64,000 bases of DNA from NCBI RefSeq assembly GCF_900007165.1, contig NZ_CYGY02000038.1:48171-112170 (forward strand), given 5' to 3'. The notes beneath the pieces are model-generated. The model did not search any database. It was given only the letters and a program-made list of their open reading frames with translations, and was not told where the DNA came from. The stretch is from Paraburkholderia piptadeniae (GTDB taxonomy: Bacteria; Pseudomonadota; Gammaproteobacteria; Burkholderiales; Burkholderiaceae). The position numbers and the translations under genes were made by a program. Below, piece by piece: positions 36,359 through 44,341 of this stretch (position 1 is its first letter; every line of letters starts with the position of its first letter).

Positions 36359-37123
36359 CTAGATCGTCAGGCCGCCGTCGACGACGATGCATTCGCCGTT
36401 CGTATAGCTCGCCGCGTCGGTCACGAGATACAGCACCGTGCCCGCCATTTCTTGCGGCTCGCCGTGGCGGCGCAACGGGATGTTGTTGATCCAGTGGTCG
36501 TAGATGTCCTTGTTCTCGAACAGCGCGCCCGCGAACTTCGTTTTCGTGAGACCGGGCAGCAGCGCGTTCACGCGGATGCCGAGCGGCCCGCATTCCTTCG
36601 CGAACGCTCTCGTCATGTTGACGACGGCCGCCTTCGTGATCGAGTAGATGCCTTGCATGTCGCCGGGCTGCAACGCGTTGACGGACGCCGTGTTGACGAT
36701 CGCGCCGCGTCCTTGCTCCTTCATCAGCTTGCCCGCTTCCACCGACATGAAGAAGTACCCGCGCACGTTCACTTCGACAGTCTTGTTGTACGCGGCGAGG
36801 TCCGTGTCGAGGATATGCCCGAAGTACGGATTGGCCGCCGCGTTGTTCACGAGAATGTCGAGCCGCCCATGTTTTTCGCGGATATACGCGAACGTCGCGG
36901 CGATGTCCTCCATGCGGCCGACGTGACACGCGAGCGCTTCGGCGCGGCCGCCTGCATCGCGTATGCCCGCCGCCACCTGCTCGCAGTCTTCGATCTTGCG
37001 GCTCGATACGATCACATGCGCGCCCTGTTCGGCGAGCAGTTTCGCGACCGCTTCGCCGATGCCGCGGCTTGCGCCCGTGACGAGCGCGATGCGGCCCGTA
37101 AGGTCAAAAAGGTTCGTGCTCAA
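36359..37123 (-). CDS. SDR-family oxidoreductase (FabG-like)
   Basis: A 254-residue classical short-chain dehydrogenase. The cofactor loop is VTGASRGIGEAVA, followed by NNAAANPYFG, and the catalytic Ser, Tyr and Lys lie in VNTASVNALQ and YSITKAAVVNM. The C-terminus ends VDGGLTI. It lies between the kinase and acyl-CoA dehydrogenase genes, with gaps of about 50 bp or less, and is co-transcribed with them. It probably oxidises a 3-hydroxyacyl intermediate of the same route (compare LvaD/LvaE-type genes); this is inference. Confidence 0.9.
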   Translation of the reverse strand: MSTNLFDLTGRIALVTGASRGIGEAVAKLLAEQGAHVIVSSRKIEDCEQVAAGIRDAGGRAEALACHVGRMEDIAATFAYIREKHGRLDILVNNAAANPYFGHILDTDLAAYNKTVEVNVRGYFFMSVEAGKLMKEQGRGAIVNTASVNALQPGDMQGIYSITKAAVVNMTRAFAKECGPLGIRVNALLPGLTKTKFAGALFENKDIYDHWINNIPLRRHGEPQEMAGTVLYLVTDAASYTNGECIVVDGGLTI

Positions 37124-37174
37124 AGGTGTCTCCTTCGTGTCTTTGTCGATGAACGGGATGAATGCGATGAACGG

Positions 37175-38221
37175 CTAGGCGATCAGCTCGGCGCCGAGTT
37201 GCGCGAGCGGCTCGACCATCGCGCCGACGACGTGTGCCTGCGCACTCGACGCATTGCCTTGCAGCGCGCGCGCCTTCACGCCCTGTGCAATCGAAGCGAG
37301 CCGGAAGAAGCTGAACGCGAGAAAGAAAGGCCAGTTGTCGATCGCGGGCAGGCCGCGCAGCGCGCAGTATTGCGCGACGATCTCTTCCTCTTCGGGCACG
37401 CCGAGCGCCGCGCGGTCCTGGCCGCGCAGCCCCGGAATATGGCCATCCGACGGCAGGCGCAGGCACATGCAGAAGTACGCGAGATCGGCGAGGGGATGGC
37501 CGAGCGTCGACAGTTCCCAGTCGAGAATCGCGCGCACGCGCGGTGCGTCGTTCGCGAAGATCAGGTTGTCGATGCGGAAGTCGCCGTGAACGAGGGAAGG
37601 GCGCTGCATGTCGGGTTTGTCATGGGCCTGCGCGGGACAGTGCGCGGGCAGCCAGTCGATCAGCGCTTCCATCGCCGCGATGCGTTCCGTTTCGGCGGCG
37701 CGATATTGCTTGGTCCATACGCCGATCTGACGCTCGAAGTAGTTGCCGGCGCGTCCGTAATCGGTGAGGCCGACTGCTTGCGGATCGACGTCGTGCAGCG
37801 CCGCGAGCGTCTGCACGATAGCCGCGTAGTAGCCGCGCCGCGCGTCGCGGTCGACTTCGGACAGCGCGGGGTTCCAGAAGATGCGGCCTTCCTCGTAGCT
37901 CATCAGATAGAACATGCTGCCGATCACGTCACGGTCCTCGCACAGATGCAACGCGCGCGCGACGGGCACGGGCGTGTCGGCGAGCGCGCGCAGCACGCGA
38001 TATTCGCGGTCGACGGCATGCGCCGACTTGAGCAGTTGTCCGGGCGGCTGGCGGCGCAGCACATAGCGCTCGCCTTGCGCTTCGATGAGCCAGGTCGGGT
38101 TGGACTGGCCGCCCGCGAATTTCGTCGCGCTCACGGGGTCGCGAAAGTCCGCGATGTGCTGCTTCAGATAGTGCGTAAGGCGCTCGATATCGAGCGTGGT
38201 GTCGTGTCGATCGCGAGTCAT
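37175..38221 (-). CDS. phosphotransferase family kinase (ACAD10/11 N-domain, LvaA-like)
   Basis: A 348-residue APH/choline-kinase fold protein. It has a nucleotide-binding ATKFAGGQSNPTWLI, an invariant Lys equivalent in YVLRRQPPG, the catalytic Brenner motif LVHGDFRIDNLIF, and the metal-binding Asp in AILDWELSTLGHPLADLAY. This is the kinase domain type fused to acyl-CoA dehydrogenase in human ACAD10/11 and separate in bacterial levulinate operons. There it phosphorylates 4-hydroxyacyl-CoA. A 33-bp inverted repeat begins only 16 bp upstream of its ATG, so no normal promoter fits immediately before it. Confidence 0.88.
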   Translation of the reverse strand: MTRDRHDTTLDIERLTHYLKQHIADFRDPVSATKFAGGQSNPTWLIEAQGERYVLRRQPPGQLLKSAHAVDREYRVLRALADTPVPVARALHLCEDRDVIGSMFYLMSYEEGRIFWNPALSEVDRDARRGYYAAIVQTLAALHDVDPQAVGLTDYGRAGNYFERQIGVWTKQYRAAETERIAAMEALIDWLPAHCPAQAHDKPDMQRPSLVHGDFRIDNLIFANDAPRVRAILDWELSTLGHPLADLAYFCMCLRLPSDGHIPGLRGQDRAALGVPEEEEIVAQYCALRGLPAIDNWPFFLAFSFFRLASIAQGVKARALQGNASSAQAHVVGAMVEPLAQLGAELIA

Positions 38222-38237
38222 GTCGTTCGGTGCGTTG

Positions 38238-38528
38238 CTAAGGTCTGTTTACATATGAAACGTGCATGCGAACACCCGAAACCGGCCGCATGGCGGCGTC
38301 GCGCGTCGCTTGTTTGGCTCGGCCAAACAGCGCTCCTTGCTCCTTGCCCTGCGGCCGGTTTCGGGTGTTCGCCAATAACAAAATCAATAAGTCAGGGGTT
38401 GCCCTGTAAAGGGCCGCTCGCGGCGTCACGCTCCTTGCGAATACGTCCAGTATTCGCTGCGTCGCAATCCTTGCGAGCGGCCCTTTACGGGGCAACGCAT
38501 GCACGTTTCATATGTAAACAGACCTTAG
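38238..38528. repeat. 291-bp nested palindromic element with 33-bp perfect terminal inverted repeats
   Basis: Outer arms 38238-38270 and 38496-38528 are exact inverted copies of 33 bp. Inside are a second perfect 23-bp pair (38268-38290 / 38350-38372) enclosing a small hairpin TGTTTGGC / GCCAAACA, and a third 24-bp pair with one mismatch (38399-38422 / 38473-38496) enclosing GCGAATA / TATTCGC. No open frame or transposase lies inside. It fills the gap between the phosphatase stop and the kinase start almost exactly. It looks like a MITE-like or REP-like insertion that would form large RNA hairpins. Confidence 0.9.
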
Positions 38529-38529
38529 G

Positions 38530-39204
38530 CTAACCGTAGGTTTGAAAAGCGCGGCGCTGCGGATCGTCGAGATGGCCGATGCCGTTGAAGCTCGACAGCT
38601 GCAGCGTGTCGCGATTGAAGAAGTAATGGCTGACGCTGCTATTGCGGATCTGCATATTGAGCGCGATGGCCGTCGCGGCGGGCGCGTGCAGGATCTGCTG
38701 CGTCAGCGCGGCGATCACGCCGCCCGAGCTGACGACCAGCACGCGCCGTCCGCCGCCGTGCTGGATCGCGGCGCGCGCATCGGCGACGCGTTGCTGGAAC
38801 GCGCTCCACGTTTCGGGCGCGCAGCCATCGAGCGCGCCTTCCGCCCACAGATGCAGCACTTGCCGCAGCACCTTGAAGAAATCGCGCGAACTTCGGGTTG
38901 CGCGTTGGGCGAGATCGGCGTGCTGGTCGCCGAGCGCGCGAAAGAGCGCGTGGAAGTCGTATTCGTCGAGGCCCTGATGGACTTCGCATTCGACGGACGG
39001 CGCGCCCAGGCCGCGCCAGATCGCGTCGACGGTTTGCGCGTGCCGTCGCAGCGTGCCCGACATCACGCGGTCGAACCCGATGTCGCGCTGCGCGAAGTAT
39101 TCGCCTAGCCAGATGCCTTGCTGTTCGCCAGTCGCCGAGAGCCGGTCGTAGTCGTCCGCGCCCAGCGACGCCTGGCCATGCCGTACCAGATAGAGTTCCG
39201 CCAT
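38530..39204 (-). CDS. histidine phosphatase family protein
   Basis: A 224-residue phosphoglycerate-mutase-like phosphatase with the catalytic LVRHGQASLG at residues 5-14, the second arginine region SGTLRRHAQT, and the second His in VLVVSSGGVIAAL replaced by a serine-rich segment. It heads the minus-strand set phosphatase-kinase-SDR-acyl-CoA dehydrogenase. Similar phosphatases accompany ACAD10/11-like genes and might remove phosphate from stalled intermediates. The canonical second histidine (usually SHGG) reads SSGG here, which may lower activity. Confidence 0.83.
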   Translation of the reverse strand: MAELYLVRHGQASLGADDYDRLSATGEQQGIWLGEYFAQRDIGFDRVMSGTLRRHAQTVDAIWRGLGAPSVECEVHQGLDEYDFHALFRALGDQHADLAQRATRSSRDFFKVLRQVLHLWAEGALDGCAPETWSAFQQRVADARAAIQHGGGRRVLVVSSGGVIAALTQQILHAPAATAIALNMQIRNSSVSHYFFNRDTLQLSSFNGIGHLDDPQRRAFQTYG

Positions 39205-39427
39205 CGCTTGCTTCGCCTTGCAGAAGATGAGGCCAGCATAGCGGCGGGTCGCGTATTCCTGAAGTTTATTTGGTGAATCTGAGGTTATTCATTGTGATGA
39301 TAATTGCTCGCAACTAACGGTCAGTCGCTTTGGAACCCCGCGTTCCCCGCGGCGAGCGCTCGGTGAGCGTTACGCGCTTCGCCCGCGAAAAGCGCCCAAC
39401 GCTATCAACGTCCGGCGCGAAGACCGT

Positions 39428-39667
39428 TTAACGATTGCCGTCAAGCAGATCGTTGAGCAGCGCATCGAACTCGGATTGCGCATCTTCGAGTTCCTGTAGC
39501 GCGGCGTCGAAGGTCTGAAGCGCCATCTGTGACGGATGGCCGCTGCCGGACGGAGGGAACTGCGATTGCAACGCGGCGAACGCGGTTTGCACCTGTTTCG
39601 TCGCGTTCAGGACGCGCTCCATCGCGCGGGTTTCTTCGGCTCGCGCCGCTTCGTGATCCATGCTCAT
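39428..39667 (-). CDS. small hypothetical protein, predicted coiled coil
   Basis: A 79-residue acidic, Ala/Gln/Glu-rich protein, MSMDHEAARAEETRAMERVL, ending FDALLNDLLDGNR. It is almost wholly alpha-helical by composition, with heptad-like spacing of Leu/Ala (QTFDAALQELEDAQSEFDAL). No cysteines, signal peptide or membrane segment are seen. ATG 39667 or ATG 39661 could start it. Function is unknown. It lies between the AsnC regulator and the phosphatase, both on the same strand. Confidence 0.6.
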   Translation of the reverse strand: MSMDHEAARAEETRAMERVLNATKQVQTAFAALQSQFPPSGSGHPSQMALQTFDAALQELEDAQSEFDALLNDLLDGNR

Positions 39668-39774
39668 GCTCCGTGATTCGGTGTGTGCCTCGATGGCGAG
39701 GCGCCCACTATGCCACGAGTTCGCGACGCGTCGCCGCGCGTTTCGCCTCGGCCGCGTCTTGCGATGCGTCGTCG

Positions 39775-40239
39775 TCAGAGAAGCGGCAAGCCACCGTTGG
39801 CCTTTACCTCGCGTAACGACAGCGACGATTCCACCGACGTCACGCCCGGCAAACTGCGCAATTCGTCGCGCATGAACGTGCCGTAATCGTCGAGGTCGCG
39901 CGCGACCACCTGCAGGATATAGTCCGCGCTGCCCGACACGTTGTGACACGAGAGGATGCGCGGGATCGCGAGTATTTCGCGCTCGAAGCGCGTTGCCGTC
40001 GCGCGATCGTGCACGGCGAAGCGCACATATACGAAGGAGACAACGCCGAGCCCCAGTGCCGGTCGCGACAGCACCGCGCGATAGCGCTCGATAATGCCGT
40101 CGTTTTCGAGCCGCTTGAGCCGCCGCGCGCACGGCGTTTCGCTGAGCCCGACCGTTTCGGCGAGCTTCGCGTTCGACATCCGGCCATCCGATTGCAAGGC
40201 CGCGAGGATTGCGAGGTCTGTTTTGTCGAGGTCGTTCAT
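39775..40239 (-). CDS. Lrp/AsnC-family transcriptional regulator
   Basis: A 154-residue regulator with an N-terminal helix-turn-helix (MSNAKLAETVGLSETPCARR) and a C-terminal RAM amino-acid-sensing domain (ILSCHNVSGSADYILQVVA). The start is set at MNDLDKTDLAIL; an ATG eight codons earlier is possible. It is divergent from a LysE-type exporter, 134 bp apart. This arrangement is typical of Lrp-controlled amino acid efflux pairs. Confidence 0.9.
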   Translation of the reverse strand: MNDLDKTDLAILAALQSDGRMSNAKLAETVGLSETPCARRLKRLENDGIIERYRAVLSRPALGLGVVSFVYVRFAVHDRATATRFEREILAIPRILSCHNVSGSADYILQVVARDLDDYGTFMRDELRSLPGVTSVESSLSLREVKANGGLPLL

Positions 40240-40373
40240 GTTGGGTGGAATGCCGTTGAACATTTTAGAATCTTAGGGCATTCCACTAATCATGGGGGGT
40301 TGTCAGACTGAAAATCGCCAGCATTCGCTAGCGGGGCGAAGGCATCATGAATGCCTCTAAACGTGAGGTCGTC

Positions 40374-41003
40374 ATGGTTTCCGCTCATCTTCTGATCATG
40401 TATGTGGCCGCACTTGTCGTGGTCTTCGCGCTGTCCGGCCCGGACATGGCGCTCGTGCTTCAGACGAGCATCGGCCGCGGCGCGCGCAACGGTTTCGCGG
40501 CCGCCGCCGGCCTCGGCATTTCACGCGCGACGCACGTGACGCTGTCCGCGTGCGGCGTCGCCGCGCTGCTGCGCAACGCGCCGTGGCTGTACGAAGTCGT
40601 GCGCTATGGCGGCGCGATCTATCTGGCGTGGGTGGCCGTGCAGATCTTCCGCTCGCCCGTGTTCGCGATGCCGACGGATGGCGCGCAGCCGGGCGGAAGC
40701 CGTCCGCTGCGATCGGCGTTCGTCAAGGGCCTGCTGACGAACCTGCTGAATCCGAAGGCGCTTCTGTTCTGCTCGGTGCTGCTGCCGCAATTCGTGCGTC
40801 CTGAGGCAGGGCGCGTCGCGTGGCAGGTGATCGAGCTGGGTGTCGTGCTGGTGGCGATCGGCGCGTGCTTCGATGCCGCCTATGCCGTCGGCGCCGCGCG
40901 CATCTCCGGCTGGGTGCGCTCGCATCCGCTTGCGCAGACGCTGCAGCGCTGGACGTTCTCGGCGGCGCTGATCGGCTTCGCGGTGCGGCTATCGCTCGAC
41001 TGA
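40374..41003 (+). CDS. LysE/RhtB-family amino acid exporter
   Basis: A 209-residue inner-membrane protein with six hydrophobic segments and the LysE family hallmarks GPDMALVLQTSIGRGARNG near the N-terminus and NLLNPKALLF in the middle. The start at ATG 40374 follows GAGG; the upstream ATG at 40347 is less likely. It probably exports an amino acid or analogue under control of the divergent AsnC-type regulator. Confidence 0.9.
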   Translation: MVSAHLLIMYVAALVVVFALSGPDMALVLQTSIGRGARNGFAAAAGLGISRATHVTLSACGVAALLRNAPWLYEVVRYGGAIYLAWVAVQIFRSPVFAMPTDGAQPGGSRPLRSAFVKGLLTNLLNPKALLFCSVLLPQFVRPEAGRVAWQVIELGVVLVAIGACFDAAYAVGAARISGWVRSHPLAQTLQRWTFSAALIGFAVRLSLD

Positions 41004-41030
41004 GCGGCTCGCGCTCTGCGTGGCTTCCGC

Positions 41031-41204
41031 CTACTTGCGAATCATCGCCGCACGCTCCGACTTCTGGTCGATGACCTTGCGGCGATGCTTGTCCTTCATC
41101 TTCTTCCACCCTTTGCACTCTTCGCGGGTGCGCAGACAGCCGACGCAATAGCCGGTCTTGCTGTCGAACTTGCAGACGTCGATACAGGGCGATTTGACAC
41201 TCAT
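41031..41204 (-). CDS. DUF1289 small cysteine-rich protein
   Basis: A 57-residue protein reading MSVKSPCIDVCKFDSKTGYC, then VGCLRTREECKGW. Cysteines 7, 11, 20, 23 and the following one form the DUF1289 pattern C-x3-C-x8-C-x2-C. The basic C-terminus (KDKHRRKVIDQKSERAAMIRK) is also typical. It probably binds a metal; function is unknown. It is convergent with the LysE exporter, 27 bp away. Confidence 0.82.
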   Translation of the reverse strand: MSVKSPCIDVCKFDSKTGYCVGCLRTREECKGWKKMKDKHRRKVIDQKSERAAMIRK

Positions 41205-41367
41205 GCTGGCTTGCTCGTGATCGTGGAAAGGGCGGGGAGCGACGACTGTCGCACGGCGCTCCGGGCACGGGCAAAGTGATTGTGTTAATAAGAGCGATAG
41301 ACGGCGGGGCCGAAGTCCTTGCCGACGCCGTTGCGTACGTATCGACCGATTACTCCGACACCTGCCG

Positions 41368-41688
41368 ATGAAGACCCTGTTGCTCTATGTCGTGACCGCG
41401 ATCGCCGAGATCGTCGGCTGCTATCTGCCCTGGCGCTGGCTCAAGGAGGGCGGCCCCGCGTGGCTGCTGGTGCCTGGCGCGTTGAGCCTCGCGCTGTTCG
41501 CGTGGCTGCTGACGTTTCACGGCACGGCTGCCGGCCGCGTCTACGCGGCATATGGTGGCGTCTACGTGGCCGTCGCGATCCTCTGGCTCTGGGGCGTCGA
41601 TCACGTGCGCCCGAGCGCGTGGGATCTTGCGGGCGCGGCGCTCACGCTGGCGGGCATGGGGATCATCGCGTTCCAGCCGCGGGTTTGA
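41368..41688 (+). CDS. YnfA/UPF0060 family membrane protein
   Basis: A 106-residue inner-membrane protein with four hydrophobic helices. Motifs AEIVGCYLPWRWLKEGGPAW and GRVYAAYGGVYVAVAILWLW are diagnostic of UPF0060/YnfA, a family related to small multidrug resistance transporters. It stands alone between divergent or convergent neighbours. Its transport role is reported for some members but unknown here. Confidence 0.93.
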   Translation: MKTLLLYVVTAIAEIVGCYLPWRWLKEGGPAWLLVPGALSLALFAWLLTFHGTAAGRVYAAYGGVYVAVAILWLWGVDHVRPSAWDLAGAALTLAGMGIIAFQPRV

Positions 41689-41849
41689 TGTCCCGTCGGA
41701 GGGCTCGTTTGACGGCCTCGTTTCGCGACCCGCTTCACGCGTCCCCTCGACGGCTACCCATTCAATGCCACGGTTCGCTGCCTCTTCATGATGTGAGCGC
41801 AAACGGGCGGCAAGCCGGTTCGCGCTTCCAACAGCGGTAAGAGTCTGCG

Positions 41850-42362
41850 TTAGCTGTTCGGCTTGCCGAGGTAATCGAGCTTGCCTAGCTCGACGCCGTT
41901 GTGACGCAGAATGTCGTATGCCGTCGTGATGTGGAAATAGAAATTCGGCATTGCGAAGCCAAGCAGATAAGACAACCCGGTGAACTCGACCGGGCCACTG
42001 CGCATTTTTAGCGTCACTTCGCGCGTTTCCGAACCGTCGATCTGCGCGGCGTTGAACTCCTTCAGATAATCGATCGTTTTCTGAATGCGAGCGTGCAGTT
42101 CGTCGAACGCGAGCTCCACGTCTTCGTACTTCGGCGCTTCGACGCCTGCGAGACGTGCCGCGCAACCCTTCGCGGTGTCCGTCGCGATGTACACCTGACG
42201 GGCCAGCGGGAGCATGTCCGGGAAGAGCCGCGCGCCAGTGAGCACGGACGGATCGATCTGTTTTTCCGCCGCGTGCGCCTGGCCCTTGCCGAGAATCGCC
42301 TGCAGGTTCGTGAGGCCGCGAATCAGCACGGGAATGGATGCCTGATACATCGAGATGGTCAT
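41850..42362 (-). CDS. DUF1993 family protein
   Basis: A 170-residue protein, MTISMYQASIPVLIRGLTNL, with LPLARQVYIATDTAKGCAARL and a histidine-containing PNFYFHITTAYDILRHNGVE. This is the DUF1993 pattern, a DinB-like four-helix-bundle fold with a possible metal site. ATG 42362 is preferred to the frame start at 42470 because the upstream part is Arg-rich and unlike the family. Function is unknown; it is monocistronic. Confidence 0.87.
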   Translation of the reverse strand: MTISMYQASIPVLIRGLTNLQAILGKGQAHAAEKQIDPSVLTGARLFPDMLPLARQVYIATDTAKGCAARLAGVEAPKYEDVELAFDELHARIQKTIDYLKEFNAAQIDGSETREVTLKMRSGPVEFTGLSYLLGFAMPNFYFHITTAYDILRHNGVELGKLDYLGKPNS

Positions 42363-42674
42363 GGGTGGTCCTCGAATTCGTGGTTCTCGCGCGCCCTCCG
42401 GCACGCGGTCGCATAGCGTAACGCAACAGCGCAATTGCTGCTGGAGCAGCGTACCGCGATTCCGATGCACGACAAAGCTAGCCGTTCGGCCAGGTGTCGA
42501 GCGTGCAGGAACTGTGTTCGAATCGATTGGTCGGACGGTTGGTTTTCTGTCTCATGACGAAGGCGTGTTCGCGGCGCGACGGGTTTTGCAGCGTGCCCGT
42601 CCGCATGTGCCCGTCATGCGCCCGTCGTGTGTCCAACCCGTGGCCCCCGCCATCCACCTGGGAGAATCGAAACC
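42363..42674. other. intergenic region between DUF1993 gene and S53 peptidase
   Basis: About 310 bases between divergent genes, expected to hold both promoters. GGAGAA at 42661 is the peptidase ribosome site. No gene, repeat or hairpin of note is visible. Confidence 0.4.
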
Positions 42675-44237
42675 ATGACGAAGCATCCGTTGCCCGGCAG
42701 CGAACGCCAGGTCGCAGCCGGTTCGAAGGTCGTCGCGCAATGCGACCCGTCGGAAACGATTCAGGTCGTAGTCGTGCTGCGCCGCAAGGACGAGCAGCAA
42801 TTCACGCAGTTGATGAAGAAGATCGAGGCGGGCGCACCGGACGCAAAGCCGTTGTCGCGCGACGAGCTCGAGCAGCGGTTCGGCGCGGCCGCTGAAGATG
42901 TAGCGAAGCTGAAGGCCTTCGCGTCGCAGCATGGGCTTGCCGTCGTGCGCGAGGACGCATCGGCGCGCACGGTCGTATTGAGCGGCACGATTGCGCAGTT
43001 CCAGGCCGCGTTCGACGTCAAGCTGCAGCACTACGAGCATCATTCGATGGGCCGGTTTCGCGGCCGCACAGGCGCGATCAGCGTGCCCGACGATCTGCAT
43101 GGTGTCGTGACGGCCGTGCTCGGCCTCGACAACCGTCCGCAGGCAAGGCCGCACTTCCGTATCCGTCCGCCGTTCGCGCCGGCCAAGGCGCGCCAGGCGG
43201 CGTCGTTCACGCCACTGCAGCTTGCGTCGATGTATCAGTTCCCGCAGGGCGACGGCAGCGGCCAGTGCATCGGCATTATCGAACTGGGCGGCGGCTATCG
43301 CACTGCCGACCTGACCAGCTATTTTTCGAGCCTCGGCGTGGGCTCGCCGAAGGTCGTCGCCGTCGGCGTCGACCAGGGCGGCAACCATCCGACGGGCGAC
43401 CCGAACGGACCGGACGGCGAAGTCACGCTCGACGTCGAGATCGCCGGTGCAATCGCGCCTGCCTCCACGATCGCCGTGTACTTCACGACCAACAGCGACG
43501 CCGGCTTTATCGACGCCGTCAGCCGCGCGGTGCACGACACGAAGAACAAGCCTTCCGTGATTTCGATCAGCTGGGGCGCGCCGGAAAGCGTGTGGACGGC
43601 GCAATCGATGACGGCTTTCAACGACGTGCTCCAGTCGGCGGCGGCGATCGGCGTGACGGTGTGCGCGGCGTCGGGCGACAGCGGCTCGACGGACGGCGTG
43701 GGCGACGGCGGCGATCACGTCGATTTCCCCGCGTCGAGCCCGTATGTGCTCGCGTGCGGCGGGACGAGCGTGCAAGGCTCGGGGCAAAAGATTTCACATG
43801 AAGTCGTCTGGAACGATGGCGCGGACGGCGGCTCGACGGGAGGCGGTGTGAGCGGCGCATTCCCTGTCCCCGCCTGGCAGGAAGGTCTGTCCACGTCAGG
43901 CACGCAGGGCGGAAAGACGGCGCTGACGGGGCGCGGCGTGCCCGATGTCGCAGGCGATGCGTCGCCGCTCACCGGCTACGACGTGCTCGTCGACGGCAAC
44001 AACACGGTGGTCGGCGGCACGAGCGCCGTCGCGCCGCTGTGGGCGGCGCTGATCGCGCGCATCAACGGTGCGAAGGGTACGCCTGTCGGCTTCGTCAATC
44101 CGAAGTTGTATAAGGCGGCGGGCGCCTGCAACGACATCACGCAGGGCAATAACGGCAGTTATGCGGCAACCACGGGGTGGGATGCCTGCACGGGATTGGG
44201 TAGTCCCAATGGTGTGAAGGTGGCGGCGGCTTTATAG
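42675..44237 (+). CDS. S53 family peptidase (sedolisin/kumamolisin type) with prodomain
   Basis: A 520-residue acid serine-carboxyl peptidase precursor. The N-terminal activation prodomain covers about residues 1-170. The catalytic domain has Glu and Asp in GEVTLDVEIAGAIAP, the oxyanion Asp region CAASGDSGSTDG, the nucleophile Ser in VVGGTSAVAPLWAAL, and a C-terminal calcium site around CNDITQGNNGSY and GWDACTGLGSP. No clear signal peptide precedes the prodomain, so the export route is unclear. A good GGAGAA ribosome site supports ATG 42675. A serine carboxypeptidase gene follows on the same strand. Confidence 0.92.
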   Translation: MTKHPLPGSERQVAAGSKVVAQCDPSETIQVVVVLRRKDEQQFTQLMKKIEAGAPDAKPLSRDELEQRFGAAAEDVAKLKAFASQHGLAVVREDASARTVVLSGTIAQFQAAFDVKLQHYEHHSMGRFRGRTGAISVPDDLHGVVTAVLGLDNRPQARPHFRIRPPFAPAKARQAASFTPLQLASMYQFPQGDGSGQCIGIIELGGGYRTADLTSYFSSLGVGSPKVVAVGVDQGGNHPTGDPNGPDGEVTLDVEIAGAIAPASTIAVYFTTNSDAGFIDAVSRAVHDTKNKPSVISISWGAPESVWTAQSMTAFNDVLQSAAAIGVTVCAASGDSGSTDGVGDGGDHVDFPASSPYVLACGGTSVQGSGQKISHEVVWNDGADGGSTGGGVSGAFPVPAWQEGLSTSGTQGGKTALTGRGVPDVAGDASPLTGYDVLVDGNNTVVGGTSAVAPLWAALIARINGAKGTPVGFVNPKLYKAAGACNDITQGNNGSYAATTGWDACTGLGSPNGVKVAAAL

Positions 44238-44341
44238 TCTGATGAGCGGGCGCTCGTATATCGGGCGCCATGCTTCAGGCGGCGATGAACGCATCGCAAC
44301 ACAAGACCAGGCAACATGTGTACGCATTCGATGGAGCGATC

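Noticed and set aside
38238..38528. Possible CRISPR array or small ORF in the palindromic element
   Set aside because: The repeats are inverted and concentric, not direct and regularly spaced, and no frame encodes a plausible protein.
36332..38533. 733-codon plus-strand open frame opposite the SDR and kinase genes
   Set aside because: It is antisense to genes with clear catalytic motifs, crosses the palindromic element, and has the Arg/His/Ala-rich composition of a shadow frame.
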